The notes under the pieces were generated by a model. The model did not search any database. It was given only the letters and a program-made list of their open reading frames with translations, and had not been told where the DNA came from. DNA of 64,000 nucleotides, from the NCBI GenBank assembly GCA_015501605.1, contig JADNRZ010000008.1:434001-498000 (forward strand), read 5' to 3'. How positions within the stretch are numbered: the stretch's first letter is position 1; each line of letters begins with the position of its first letter. A program made the position numbers and the translations under genes. This DNA is from Panaeolus papilionaceus (taxonomy: Eukaryota; Basidiomycota; Agaricomycetes; Agaricales). This document shows positions 12,745 to 23,828 of the stretch, one piece after another.

Positions 12745-13904
12745 CTGAACTAGAATTTCTGGACCTGTCTTCCCCTTAGAGATTTTGGCATCGTGATCGA
12801 CGATATTGCTTCCAGCTCAGGCAAAGATTGGTATGGGGAGCAAACCCTCCTCCGAACATGCTGCCTTGTATGCAAGTCCTTTGTTCCATTGTGTCGTAAG
12901 TACCTCATTGAGAGTGTCACCATCAGCTTATCAGGCAGAAGGATACCGGCAGCCCCAAAACACCTTGTACGGCTCCCCGAAAGGAATCCAGTTATTGCAG
13001 AGTCCATTCGAAGACTTGGTTACTCATTCCAGGACCCTGGTTATGCCGACAAGTTATCGCGTCCGATTGAGGCTCTCCTTACATTACCGCATCTTGGCTC
13101 TCTGTCCATCATGTTGAGATGATTGACTCTCTTTGGGGTCACCATCAAGTGTCACTTATTGCTTTTAGCCAGAGCCTCGCCAAGATCTCTGTCATGGATA
13201 ACGTTCAATGGGAGACCTTTTGCACGGAGGCAGAGGTCAAAGGCGTACCAGCGTTCCTGGGGGTAAAGTCCCTGGAGCTGTCAAGTGTCACCAATCCCTA
13301 CCGTTGCGAAGGCAGACGAAGTGGCCTCAATACTTTGTTCGGTCATCTTCCTATGCTGGAAGTTCTAAACGTGTCTGGTGCGTATTAATGCTCTTTTTTC
13401 TAGCACTGGGCTCATATATTGCCTCGTTGTGTTCTTCATAACCAGGCGGGTGGACATCGATGAAATATATGCATTTTTCTCGAGCTATCATCGCAGCTGA
13501 TCCTTCCTTTAGGAGGCTGAAAATGAACTGGTCTGACGGACCCAACGCAGAGGAATCCATTATTATCAGCACTCTTTGCGACGCTCTTCTGGTAATCCAA
13601 GGCAAAGGAAGTGTACTTGAGGAGCTAGGCTTACGCTTTCGTGGCGAACAGCCAGGCGAGCAGTGGTTAAACGCGCCCTTCGATGTTTGGAGGCGGCTAG
13701 GCCAAGCATTAGTGGACCACATGTCTGTGGTTAAATTTCCCCCTTCGTCAAGTCTCTATCGACATCCAGCTCGACGCGATGTCCCCTCCCGAAGGCATTT
13801 ACGAGGATTCAGATATGTTGCAAGCCATAAAGGCTCCATTGGCGCGATTGTTCAACGCTAGCGGTATACCTTTCAAGTGCACTGTTAAAGGCACCAGATC
13901 GTGA
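12745..13904 (+). pseudogene. F-box/LRR-type protein, full-length but frameshifted copy
   Basis: The family order is kept almost end to end. FPLEIL at about 12773 is followed after a frame change by VIDDIASS and the F-box core RTCCLVCKSFVPLCRKYLI. LRR-like blocks follow (LLTLPHLGSLSIM, FLGVKSLELSSVTNP, LFGHLPMLEVLNVSG), then AEESIIISTLCDALLVIQGK and WRRLGQALVDHMSVVKFP. In the run of five C near 13739 the frame shifts, and LRQVSIDIQLDAMSPPEG continues in the next frame to a stop near 13904. An intron at about 13379-13443 looks genuine. At least two frame breaks plus a stop near 13120 make this a pseudogene. The breaks are point-like, which suggests recent decay, although a base-calling error in the C run cannot be excluded for that one. 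Confidence 0.65.
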
Positions 13905-14553
13905 CTCGGACGTGTACCGAATCCTACGCCAAAGATTGGCCGAGAAAGTTTCGGGACAATAACCGTCCAATATTGAACAGATTTGACGAAATGCGAAGGC
14001 GTTGTTTTGTGAACTGTAAATTGTTGAAGTACTGAGTGCCATAGTCCGCATCCCATGAAAAGGGACTGTCACTGTAAAATGTTTCTACTCGTGTTCCAGC
14101 GTGCATCGACAAAATATGACTTGTATTTTTCCTTGAACACAGGTCCGAAAAATATGGTTAGATTGACTTCTCATTCTCTTTTCCTCGTTATAATCCTCGC
14201 ACCGTTGCATCACAATGGAAGGCTCACTAGGCATCTGAAGGGTTTTAAAATGGTTCTCGTGTACTGAAAGCACGGAAAAAACCATTGGCCTGCCTGGTTG
14301 GCGCAAAAGAATCAGATAAAGAGTACGTCTGTCAAAAGAGATCGGTGGGCTTCAACAAGGAAAAATCTGATGACATGCATGCCACCACACCTGTAGCTTT
14401 GCTTCTTTGTTTGTGGCGTGAAATCAGCGTTATACGTGAAAAATCACCGCAAAGACGGAGGTATGATATAGTATTACTGCGCATGCAGCGGCAGAAAATG
14501 CAAACATTAGATAATTAGATACTCGTACTTCTTGGAGACCAATAGCACCTAAT
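13905..14553. other. Intergenic spacer without recognised feature
   Basis: About 650 bases between the frameshifted F-box copy and the 3' end of the 3-oxoacyl-CoA reductase gene. Only short, unrelated open frames occur on both strands, and no motif or RNA structure was recognised. Confidence 0.4.
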
Positions 14554-15930
14554 TTATGCCTTCTTCGCCTCTCTCTCAGCCTTCTTCAAAGCACGCCTCC
14601 TAATATCCTTGTGTAGATTGTGGGTATAGCCCATGAAGACATCCCTGCCCCCAAGAAGAGTCATCACATAGTCCAAAAGAGCATGGGACCAGAAAGGAGT
14701 GGAAGTGCTGGGGCGACCGGAGAAAGCTGCGCCGACTGGGAGACCGATTTTGGAAAGAACAGAACGGACGAAGGGAGCAGGGTAGGGGATGAGAGGTGTG
14801 GGCTTGCGAATTTTTGAGAGCTTGGATACCTGTGAGAAATGAAAGGGGCAAGGTTGAGACTGGTTCGGAGAGATGAGTGTTCAAAACGTACAACAAAATA
14901 CGTGTTGACATGTTCTACGGTGATGTTATCCTTTTTGACTTCCTCGGCAAGTGCAGATGTAAATGTCGTGAGGAAGGCCTTTGATGCAGAGTAGGTCGCA
15001 AGCATCGGAGATGGAACTGCACCGGCGAATGAACCAATATTGAGGATAAGGCCTCGTTTGCTGTCGATTATCGCAATGTAAGTGAAAACGCAGGAAATTT
15101 ACAGATGACATAGGTGTTACGTACTGCTGAACCATTCCAGGGAGGACGGTGTATGTGACACGCAGAGTTGCATTGCAGTTGATGGTCAAAATGTCGTTCA
15201 TTTCATCACTTGGTGTTTCTGCAAAGTTAACGGGCATGTTGTGGGATTTACCAACATTGTTCACTGAAAACAAAGGTCTTCAATTACGATGCATTCGAGT
15301 CGGGGTGAAGTCGAGGTAACTTACCGAGAACACCAATGTTTCTTCCCTCGCAAGCGGCAGCAAAACCGTTGTACGCAGCCTCATCTGCTTTAGCGAAATC
15401 AATAGAGTGGAACTCGCTGGAGACGTTATACTTGGTTTCTAGAAATTAATTGCATCTTTTTAATTCGGTGGACAACCCCCAGAAATATGACAAACCCACG
15501 GATCTCTTCAGAAGTTTGAGCTAGCAAGTCCTTGTTGCGGGCGACAAGGAGAATGTTGAATCCTGCTTTGGCAAGCTGAAGTGCAAACTCTTTCCCGATT
15601 CCGTCTGTGGCGCCAGTGACGACTGCCCATGCACCTTGCTTAGCCCCGAATTTTTTGAGCTAGTAGACGTGTTAAATGTATCGAAATGGTAGAACATTTG
15701 ATTTGAAATGGCATACACTCTTTCCAGGTAAAACGAAGATCTGCGCCAGGACAACAATTGTCTGGTACACGAGGCGTACAACAGAAAGAGTTCCGAGAGC
15801 AATCAAGAAAGCCGTCAAGGAAGGCCTGGACTGAACTGAAAGACAAATGAGATTAACAACGAGTTTTAAAACGTGTTTTCTGTTACTTACAAGTCTCATA
15901 TGCCAAAGATTTAAGTGTAGCGACGTCCAT
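14554..15930 (-). CDS. IFA38: Very-long-chain 3-oxoacyl-CoA reductase (3-ketoacyl reductase, SDR family)
   Basis: Seven exons run from ATG at 15930 to TAA at 14554. The first three are 15930..15891, 15835..15717 and 15659..15500. A hydrophobic N-terminal helix ([20 protein letters not shown]) anchors the protein to the ER. The short-chain dehydrogenase core follows: cofactor glycine motif TGATDGIG, the VLVNNVG strand, the catalytic serine in [10 protein letters not shown], and the YSASK tyrosine/lysine pair. The C-terminus is lysine-rich ([15 protein letters not shown]), fitting ER retention. Family knowledge: this enzyme performs the NADPH-dependent reduction step in very-long-chain fatty-acid elongation on the ER membrane, with the elongase, dehydratase and enoyl reductase. 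It is divergent from the decarboxylase gene, with 442 bases between the two start codons. Confidence 0.93.
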
Positions 15931-16255
15931 AGTTTGTCGGCTAGTAGTGGTGGTTGTGGTGGTAGAGCGCAAGTTGAGCGTGAGCGCGTCGGGGCAATGG
16001 TCACGCACAAATTTTCTTTATGGGGAAATATGGATTAAGTTTGTAATCTTATCAGATTATTGAAACTTTTAGAAGAATTAGTGTGAGTCGAAACTCTTTA
16101 TCACCTTGAATTGGTCATTACATTTCAGAATTTGAGATCCAATGAAAAGACGCGCATGTTATATAAATTAACTGTTGTCCTCGTGTCGATGGTCAGACTA
16201 CAGAAGCACATGGTTGCTCCCCCTATTATTTTATTTTATTTAATTATCTCAAGCT

Positions 16256-16270
16256 CTATATATATATAAA
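16256..16270 (+). promoter_or_regulatory. TATA-like element of the decarboxylase gene
   Basis: An alternating TA tract ending in TATATAAA sits about 100 bases upstream of the decarboxylase ATG at 16373, inside the 442-base divergent promoter shared with the reductase gene. The position suits a fungal TATA box. This is inference from sequence only. Confidence 0.4.
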
Positions 16271-16372
16271 GTCTTCAATCCTCTTGTCAACTTTTTTCAT
16301 TCCCATTATTCCCCCTGCTTTGCCTCAAGACTTTTGTGTTCGCTTAACACCTTCGAACATCTAAATAACATC

Positions 16373-18666
16373 ATGGATATAGAACAGCACGTCTCAATCG
16401 CTTAAACAGCTTCTTGACGTTGGACTCATTTATTTGTTTGATTTTATTAGATTCAGGAAAGCAGGCTATCAGGCCATAGACCGTATCTGCGACTATTATT
16501 ACAGTCTTCAAAGTCGCCCAGTCGTATCTCAAGTAGAGCCAGGTTATCTCAGAAAGCACATTACATGTAGGTCGACCGTCCGGAAACGGTAACTACTACT
16601 CTAAAACTTCAACTTGCGCCGTTTACAGCCACAACCGTCCCAGAGAAGGGCGAGGATTTCCAAGTAATTGCTGATGACTATCAGAAGTTCATTCTTCCTG
16701 GTATGCTGACCAGCATCTTTCACCTCTTTAACTCCTTTCGAAGTCACACTAACCTCGTACAATGAAGGTCTTACCCATTGGCAACACCCTTCCTTCTTTG
16801 CCTACTTCCCGACAGCATGCACCTTCGAAGGCATGCTTGGTGATCTCTACGCTTCCAGTGCTGCTAACCCTGGATTCAATGTATGTCTACATCAGCTCTT
16901 CATATACCATTCATAAAGCCTTACCTCCACCTATCCTACTAGTGGCTAGCCAGTCCAGCCTGCACGGAACTAGAGACCATCGTTATCGACTGGGCTGCGG
17001 ACCTTCTCGGACTCTCGTCCGAATTCAAGAACGACTCAGGAATTGGAGGAGGCGTGTTTCAGGCAAGTGTCCCCGTCTCCACTTTCATGAACAAACCTGA
17101 CTTACGTTCCCATTATACACCATCCATTTTTGACCCTCTACCTATCGTAACAGACAACTGCATCGGACTCGGTCCTTGTTGTTGTTGTAGCTGCTCGGTC
17201 TCTTTATCTGTCCCGTCATCCCGATGCCAAAATTGAGGATCTTGTGATATACACTACTACACAAACTCATTCGGTTGGTGCCAAAGCTGGTATCGTTTAT
17301 GGTATCAAGATTCGTGCTATCCCTGTGAGCATGGACGACGGTTTCGCCCTTAGAGGCGAAGCTTTGAGGAAAGCCCTCGAGGAAGACAAGGAGGTCGGGA
17401 AACGGCCTTTCATTTTGAGTAAGTTAATCCTTTCATGCGTATCGTCTTAAATTGCGGCGTTGATCAACTTGATGCGTCAGTTGCATCTATTGGTACGACT
17501 TCTTCTGGAGCTGTTGACTGCATTCCAGAGATTCGGGAGGTCGGTAAGTTCAATCTCTTGAGCTGCACCGCCTATTTGATCTCACCTTGCAACAGTCGAG
17601 GAAAACCCTGACTTGTGGGTTCACATGGACGCAGCTTGGGCGGGCGTCGCTCTTTCGTGTCCTGAGACTCGAGAGACTCTGTTCTTAGACGACATAAACG
17701 CCTTCGCCAACTCTTTCTGTACCAATTTTCATAAGGTGTGCTACTCATCCTGCCACTTGATCGTTCCGCTCCCTATTCTGGAAATGAATAAACTAACTGA
17801 GATTGGGTGGTTTAGTGGGGTCTCGTTAATTTCGACTGCTCTGCTTTGTGGGTTCGTAACAGGAAACATCTAACTGATGCGCTCGATATCACTCCTGCAT
17901 ATCTGAGAACCAAACACGGTGATGAAGGTGTGTGGTCTGCATTGATTACCGAATCTCAAAATTCCCTTTGATGGCTCGCTTTAACGCCCATATCCCCCGA
18001 TCCCGTGTTCCGCTTGCCTTTTGATTCAAATGAAGTCTAAATCTCTTGTTATGGAATCAACTTGATGAATAGGTACCGTCATCGATTACCGAAACTGGCA
18101 TCTTGGTCTAGGACGCCGCTTCCGATCACTCAAGGTTTGGTTCGTATTGCGCAGTTATGGAGCTGAAGGCTTCAGGAAATACATTCGCGAGGTTCGAAAA
18201 ACACCATTTGCCTTGCACTTTTCAACTGACGAGGCCTCTTTCTTCCGTCACACAGTGTATTTCTCTCAACAACACCTTCGCTTCGCTCATTCGCAGCTCG
18301 GAGCGCTTGCAACTCGTCACGGAACCGTCTTTGGCTCTCACTGTATTCCGACTCGTCCCTCCTTCGCCCTCTGTATCCCCCGCCGACTCGGGTATCGATT
18401 TGTCTGCCATATCTTCTCCGACCAACAACTCTCGATATGACACCAATACCCTGAATGAACTGAATCAAACCTACATGGCGCGACTTACCGCCCGTTCTGA
18501 CATCATGTTGACCCAAACGACATTGAATGGGATGTACTGCATCAGACTTGCCGTTGGCGCTGCAAGAACGAAAGAGGACGATGTGAGGAGGGCTTGGGAA
18601 ATTGTAGAAGAAGAAGCTGATATGGTGTTGAAAGAATGGAGCATGGATAAGAGTGGGGCATTCTGA
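16373..18666 (+). CDS. Aromatic-L-amino-acid decarboxylase (PLP-dependent group II)
   Basis: Eleven exons sum to 514 residues: 16373..16386, 16451..16566, 16629..16700, 16768..16880, 16943..17062, 17154..17418, 17481..17543, 17596..17735, 17816..17927, 18073..18191 and 18256..18666. The first coding exon is only 14 bases and gives MDIEQ, running into [11 protein letters not shown]. Family landmarks are [21 protein letters not shown], the aspartate in [10 protein letters not shown], and the cofactor lysine in [16 protein letters not shown] (about K301, at an exon end). Such enzymes decarboxylate DOPA, tyrosine or tryptophan in the cytosol. The substrate cannot be chosen from sequence alone. 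Introns 1 and 5 have GC donors. No companion methyltransferase, kinase or P450 genes lie nearby, so a dedicated alkaloid cluster is not supported. Confidence 0.92.
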
Positions 18667-18896
18667 AGAGCAATCTGCGAGGAGGATTTGGACATCAGGG
18701 GTTTCATTGGATAGAAGACAGGTAGAAGAATTGACCAGTTACTTGTGGTCGAAGAAATGATTATGTTTAGGACACATATTTGTGGTCGTCATGTTACATC
18801 TGGGTTAACACCCATGTCGATGTGCTAAGTTACTGGCACAGAATGCCAACGTTCGAAAACGACTACTTACTATGTAATATATGCGATTCAGTAAAC

Positions 18897-20513
18897 CTAA
18901 GTAGCATCTGTATCCTCGGCGTTGGAATTGTGCCACTGTTGCAGTAACAATGCCCTCGGGTCAGATGTCTTACGTCGAGGTGGCTTTATAGTACACTGAA
19001 ACGCGATATCAGAAGAAGACAATCGCTGCATAGGCTCCTTAAACGTCATTCCGAGACGCTCTCGAGATTCATCATCCATCCTTATCTTTGTTGTGCTGAG
19101 ATCTATGACCAAAGCGACACGTCGAAGAGAGGGGAAATGACGAACGCGATCTTCAAGAAGGGTTTCATCTAACTCTCCCCAAACACTGGGGGCGGGTTGG
19201 CCAAATTCATTGGTTGCATGGCTCGGTCGCAATATTTCACTATGGCGCGAGCTCATAGATAATTCGATGCTTTCTATAATGTTTCGACCCTGGACGAGAC
19301 GAAGGAACTTGACAAGAGATCGGATAACGGATGTTTCGTTCAGTGGGTTGCTGCCTTCCTGCCACGTAATGCTGATGTTTTTCAAATAAGGCAGAGAAAA
19401 GTGAAGACCCTGATTAACGTCGAGGCTAGAGAACGCATCGACTGAAGTTGAAGATATTGTCTCGCCATCTAACAATAAGGAAGGTTCAGTGCCGGGTTGA
19501 GATTGTGAGGATGAACGCGCACCTCGAATGATTAGGGTTTCCAATTGGGGCAAGTGGTTTAGGAGTTGGTTGGCAGTACAACCACAGATGCTAAAACGGT
19601 CAAACCGACCCAGGTACACATGAAGGGTTCTGACACCAGGAAAGGCCTTTGCACCCACATCTTCTGCTGCCTGACAGAGGTATAAAAAATCGACTTGGGA
19701 ATCCCGATGGGTAACGATTTGAAGGGTTGGACTAAACGGTGAAGGCGCAACACTGCTCACGAATGTTTCTGGTTGGTTGCCATAGAAGTCGTAGTCAGAA
19801 TTTTCAACGTCTATAGACTCCAGCTGTGAGCAATAGTTGGAAATGATCGTGAGCCATGCGGGTTCGAAGCGACGGGCCTTGAAGTGTTTGAGTGCAAACC
19901 GGTATGTCACAGCATCTTGACTGGAGCTAGGATCGATTGTGCATTCATCTATATCAAGGGTTGTGAGATTGGGAGCTGAAAGAATGCTTGTGATAGGAAG
20001 GTCGAAAACGCCACGTAACGCGAGGTTGGTGAGGTTTACGAGATGACTCTTCAAAAGGCGCACTGGAAGGAGATCCGAATCGTATGGGCACGAGGGGAAT
20101 ATACCGTCATCGTACGTGAGGAGGTACTCAACCGACAGAGATCGAATCCGTGGTAGATCCAGGAGGTGGTTCAGTGGGTCCTCAAGTCCGTTGTCGATGA
20201 TGTCCTCTTCAGAGTCATCAAACCTAAAACAGAGTTCTTGTACGTGTTGCGCAATGGAGGGCTGATTCTTCAAGAGCTCCTGAAGGCGGTTGCAGCCAAG
20301 TAAAAGTTGCCCATCTCGTCGCTCGATTTCCGCAGAATGGAAGATTTTCTGGCGTGCTAAATGGACGAAAGACCTACAGACCAAGGAGCACGCGCGTAAA
20401 GTTGCATAATCTTTGTTTGGAAGGAGGTACTGGTGGATGAGGTTGAATATTTCCACAGGAAACATGGGCTCTCTTTGAGCGCTAGAGCTCGTCTTCATTA
20501 TTGTGCTACTCAT
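18897..20513 (-). CDS. F-box/leucine-rich-repeat-like protein (intact, single exon)
   Basis: A single open frame of 538 residues. The F-box is at about residues 16-60: FPVEIFNLIHQYLL, then TLRACSLVCRSFVHLARQKI. The rest is leucine-rich with irregular LRR-like strands (HLVNLTNLALRGVFDLP, APNLTTLDIDECTID, CSQLESIDVEN, LNHLPQLETLIIRG). The C-terminal block HFPSLRRVALVIDLSTTKI recurs in all copies here. Family knowledge: F-box proteins bind Skp1 in SCF ubiquitin ligases and recruit substrates through the C-terminal region. Mushrooms carry large, fast-evolving F-box families, and the substrate here is unknown. It lies tandem with a second intact copy 276 bases away (20790-22371). It serves as the reference for the three broken copies at 10.4-13.9 kb. 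Confidence 0.88.
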   Translation of the reverse strand: MSSTIMKTSSSAQREPMFPVEIFNLIHQYLLPNKDYATLRACSLVCRSFVHLARQKIFHSAEIERRDGQLLLGCNRLQELLKNQPSIAQHVQELCFRFDDSEEDIIDNGLEDPLNHLLDLPRIRSLSVEYLLTYDDGIFPSCPYDSDLLPVRLLKSHLVNLTNLALRGVFDLPITSILSAPNLTTLDIDECTIDPSSSQDAVTYRFALKHFKARRFEPAWLTIISNYCSQLESIDVENSDYDFYGNQPETFVSSVAPSPFSPTLQIVTHRDSQVDFLYLCQAAEDVGAKAFPGVRTLHVYLGRFDRFSICGCTANQLLNHLPQLETLIIRGARSSSQSQPGTEPSLLLDGETISSTSVDAFSSLDVNQGLHFSLPYLKNISITWQEGSNPLNETSVIRSLVKFLRLVQGRNIIESIELSMSSRHSEILRPSHATNEFGQPAPSVWGELDETLLEDRVRHFPSLRRVALVIDLSTTKIRMDDESRERLGMTFKEPMQRLSSSDIAFQCTIKPPRRKTSDPRALLLQQWHNSNAEDTDAT

Positions 20514-20789
20514 GGTTCGCGTGGATCTTCAATTGTTGGACTTTAGCACGTTGAATGGACCGAGTTTCAGTTGACGAGCTGGCGCGAGTTGTGTGCGGGA
20601 GTGAAAGCACGAGGAAGGGAGGAAATGAAGAATGAGGAATTACATAAATACACCCAGAAGGTAAATACGACCACACAGAGAAGCGCGCTAATTCAATCAA
20701 ACAAGCTGAGGTTGTAAGAAAAGAACCCTTTAAAATTTTAAATACCAGACGCTGTCAATAATTACAGGAGTTATACACTTATCGTACTC

Positions 20790-22371
20790 TCAGTTGTCTA
20801 AATTTAAGGTCCTCATCTGACGCTTGAAATCGCGCAACCACTTTACAGATCTACTCAACTGTAGTGGTTTGACAGTGTGCTCGAACACGATTTCCGATGT
20901 AGAAAACAACCGCGTCAACACCGTCTTCCACGGTGCTTCAAGGTGCATTAGGTCTTCGGCTGTAAGTCCGTCGTCCTTGTCTGCGGGTCTGATGGCTATC
21001 GATACAGATTGCAGAGAGGGGAAATGAGCCAGGCGATCCTCAAGTAGTGTCTGATCCAACTTTTTCCATGCGTTGAACGTCATCGTCTGCCACCTCCGGG
21101 AGTGCTTCACACGCATTTCCAACTCGATCGTTTCAATGGAGTTACGGCCCCGCACGATTCCAAGGTAGTTAGCGAGTGAATTGACAACCGTGGTTTCGCC
21201 AGGTTCGTGATAGTCGCGCCATTTGATTGATATGTGTTTGAGGAACTCGGATGTCCCGACGCCTTGATTCAGGTCCAAAAGGTCCAAACTGGCGAAGACA
21301 TCTGCATGAGATTTGCCTTTTGAGATGAAAATGAACTTGTCAGAAAACACGTCACAGCAAATTGTGAATTAAAATACCGGTCACTAGCAATCGTTCTAAT
21401 CTCGGTAGATGTTGTAGCAGACGATCGATGGTGCAGCACCCGACACGATTTAAATCCAAATCTCCCAGAGACATTATGTTAAACTCTTTGACACCCGGGA
21501 AAGCATTCGCACCGAGTGCTTCTGCTGCCCAGCAGAGGAGTGCCAAATTAATCTCTGCGTCGTAAGTAAAGGTGTGCAGTGTTTGACTGAAGGGAATCGA
21601 TTTTGCCCGGAATCCAGAATGGCTGGAACCAGGAGAAGAGTGTCCCGAATTATGGGCATGAATCGTCTGTAAACTGGGGCAACACCTAGTTAGGACGACA
21701 AACCACGAGTGTTCGAACTGGCGGCCATTGAAATGCTCGAGTCGAAAGTTATATTGAAGCTCGTTGTTTTGGAAAGCCAATGGATCAATTAAGCATTCGT
21801 CCACCCTCAAGGATGTCAGCTTGGTCAAGGACAAGATTTCGAAAATGGGGAGATCCGCAATACCGCGCAAGTCAAGATTGGTGAGGTTTCCGAGTTCAAG
21901 GTACACCTTCAACAGACGAATTGGGAAGATGCCTTTATTATTGGTACACGATGGGTAGGATTCTTCACCATAAAGCGTAGAGTCTATAGAGAGTGATTGC
22001 AGGTAAGGAAACGCAAGGAAACTGTTGAAGGGGTCGTCATTTTGGTTGTCTGCGGTTTCGTACTCGGTTTCGTCAAATCCATAGCGAAACTTTCGTACAT
22101 GTCTTGCCATTGATGGTTGGTGTCTGAATATTTCTGCGAGTCTTTGAAAAGAGGGTTTGATTTCTGAACGGTTTCGGTGCAAGTGAATCACTGAAAAGAG
22201 GTGACGGTGGCACAGGGGAACGAAAGCCTTGCAAACCAAACTACAAGCACGAAGCGTAGCATGGCTACCGCTTGTCCAAGGGTGACGAATCTTGTCAATG
22301 ATGAGCTCAAATATTTCCAAAGGAAATACAGGATCCCCTGATGTGTGATCGCATATTGCGGATTCGGACAT
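20790..22371 (-). CDS. F-box/leucine-rich-repeat-like protein (intact, one intron)
   Basis: Two exons, 22371..21378 and 21316..20790, join in phase to 506 residues through a 61-base intron. The F-box has FPLEIFELIIDKIRH and ATLRACSLVCKAFVPLCHRHLF. LRR-like blocks parallel the neighbour at 18897-20513 (LGNLTNLDLRGIADLP, LTKLTSLRVDECLIDP, LLQHLPRLERLLVTG, HFPSLQSVSIAIRPA), so the two are diverged tandem duplicates. The copy at 18897-20513 is uninterrupted across the position of this intron, so intron gain or loss has occurred between the duplicates. The expected role is a substrate receptor of an SCF ubiquitin ligase; the target is unknown. Confidence 0.88.
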
Positions 22372-23828
22372 GGCGGGTCTGAGATTTATGAGGAAGGATA
22401 AAGTTGAATGAATGAATGCTGCAACTCGTGAATGAGCAAAGGCTCTGCAAATAAGGCCAAACCGATATCGGTGCCCCTATTCCATAGATCTTAGCCCTCA
22501 CTGATGGCTCCAAACATGAGAACCGTAAAATGTGAACGGAGATGTATGTACGAGCTTACGATCTGGAGTAGTGTACAGTACTATATTCTTCGTTATTGTA
22601 ACGGAAAAACTGGAGTTAAACTCTAGGTTAAGCAAGCTGTGAATTGGAAATTATGAAAATTGTAACCAACGGTAACTGTACGACCTGCGCCCAACAATGA
22701 GACGAAGAGACATTCATTCGACGAGCCGCTACAGTAAAACATCGTTGTTTGCAAGGTTGTTTGCAAGGTTATTTTGATTGGGCACTTGTTAGCTGTGCTA
22801 GTTAGTGGTCGTCGTCAAATATACACCAATGAACTCCGTCCTTTCGCTGGTTGAAAGTGTTGTATCATTTCAGTATATTTGGATGAAAAAGTACAGTAAA
22901 AACGGGCAATAATGCAGTTCGAATTGTATGGGTGTTGGCAAGTTTTATCAAGCAATGAGACTGAGTACAATCGCTTTGCCATTGCAGGCTTGGAAGCAGT
23001 GCACACTGCAAACATACATGCCATTCTGAGTCATAAAAATTCCATCGGGCACGATTCTCTCTTCATTCCATTTTAAAATGGCGCAGTTGGTAACCAAAAC
23101 AATGGCCATCTAGCACTCAGAGTTGGAGAAAACTGAATGACCGGATGTGTGGTTCAAGTAGCACCAATGGGAGTTGTAGGTTGGAAAGCCGTAACCAAAT
23201 AAGAGCAAGCAATGATACTTTCAGGGGCGCTACACTGGCTCATTGTTGACCTTGCTCAGTATGTCTCCATGTCGATGGACCACTGTTTCTGTGGCTCTGA
23301 ATATACCTAAAGAACTCAATTCCAAAGCTTTTGATACTACATAGTTTTCCAGATTTTATGGGCATATTTCCAACGTATTTCGTCCAAATTTCGTCCCTAG
23401 AAACTCGAACCCATTTGAAATTGAAAATTGAAACAAGAAGAAATAGCAGCGTACATAGACGACAATGACAATCATTCTTCAGCAAATTTTTTATATCGTC
23501 CAACGAACCACTTTGACGCTTGCCAAGCATCGATTGTTCAAATAGCTAACATGACTCCACAAGTTGTCCAAACAATGGCTAGATTGCCAAATTAGGACAT
23601 TCTGAGTTTGGACACGCCTGAAATTGAAAAGTTCCATTAATGGTGATTTGGTGAGTGTGCGAAAGACAAGGATTGCTACTCTGAACTCCAACCATTGTCT
23701 AGTGGCCATTGTACCAATTCCTATATTAACCTACCTGTACCATGCTCCAATTCCCAACTCTTCTGGGTTCACCAATATTTTCCCCCAACCTCTTTCACCA
23801 CCCACTTTCTCCAGATTAACCTTACAAC
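22372..23828. other. Intergenic spacer, F-box gene to clp1
   Basis: About 1.46 kb between the divergently transcribed F-box and clp1 genes, so promoters for both are expected here. A small direct repeat (GTTTGCAAGGTT twice, about 22748-22771) is the only structure seen. No gene was supported on either strand. Confidence 0.45.

Noticed and set aside
14554..18666. A possible metabolite cluster made of the oxoacyl reductase and the aromatic amino acid decarboxylase
   Set aside because: The reductase has the full signature of the housekeeping fatty-acid elongation enzyme. No methyltransferase, kinase, P450, transporter or pathway regulator lies beside the decarboxylase.
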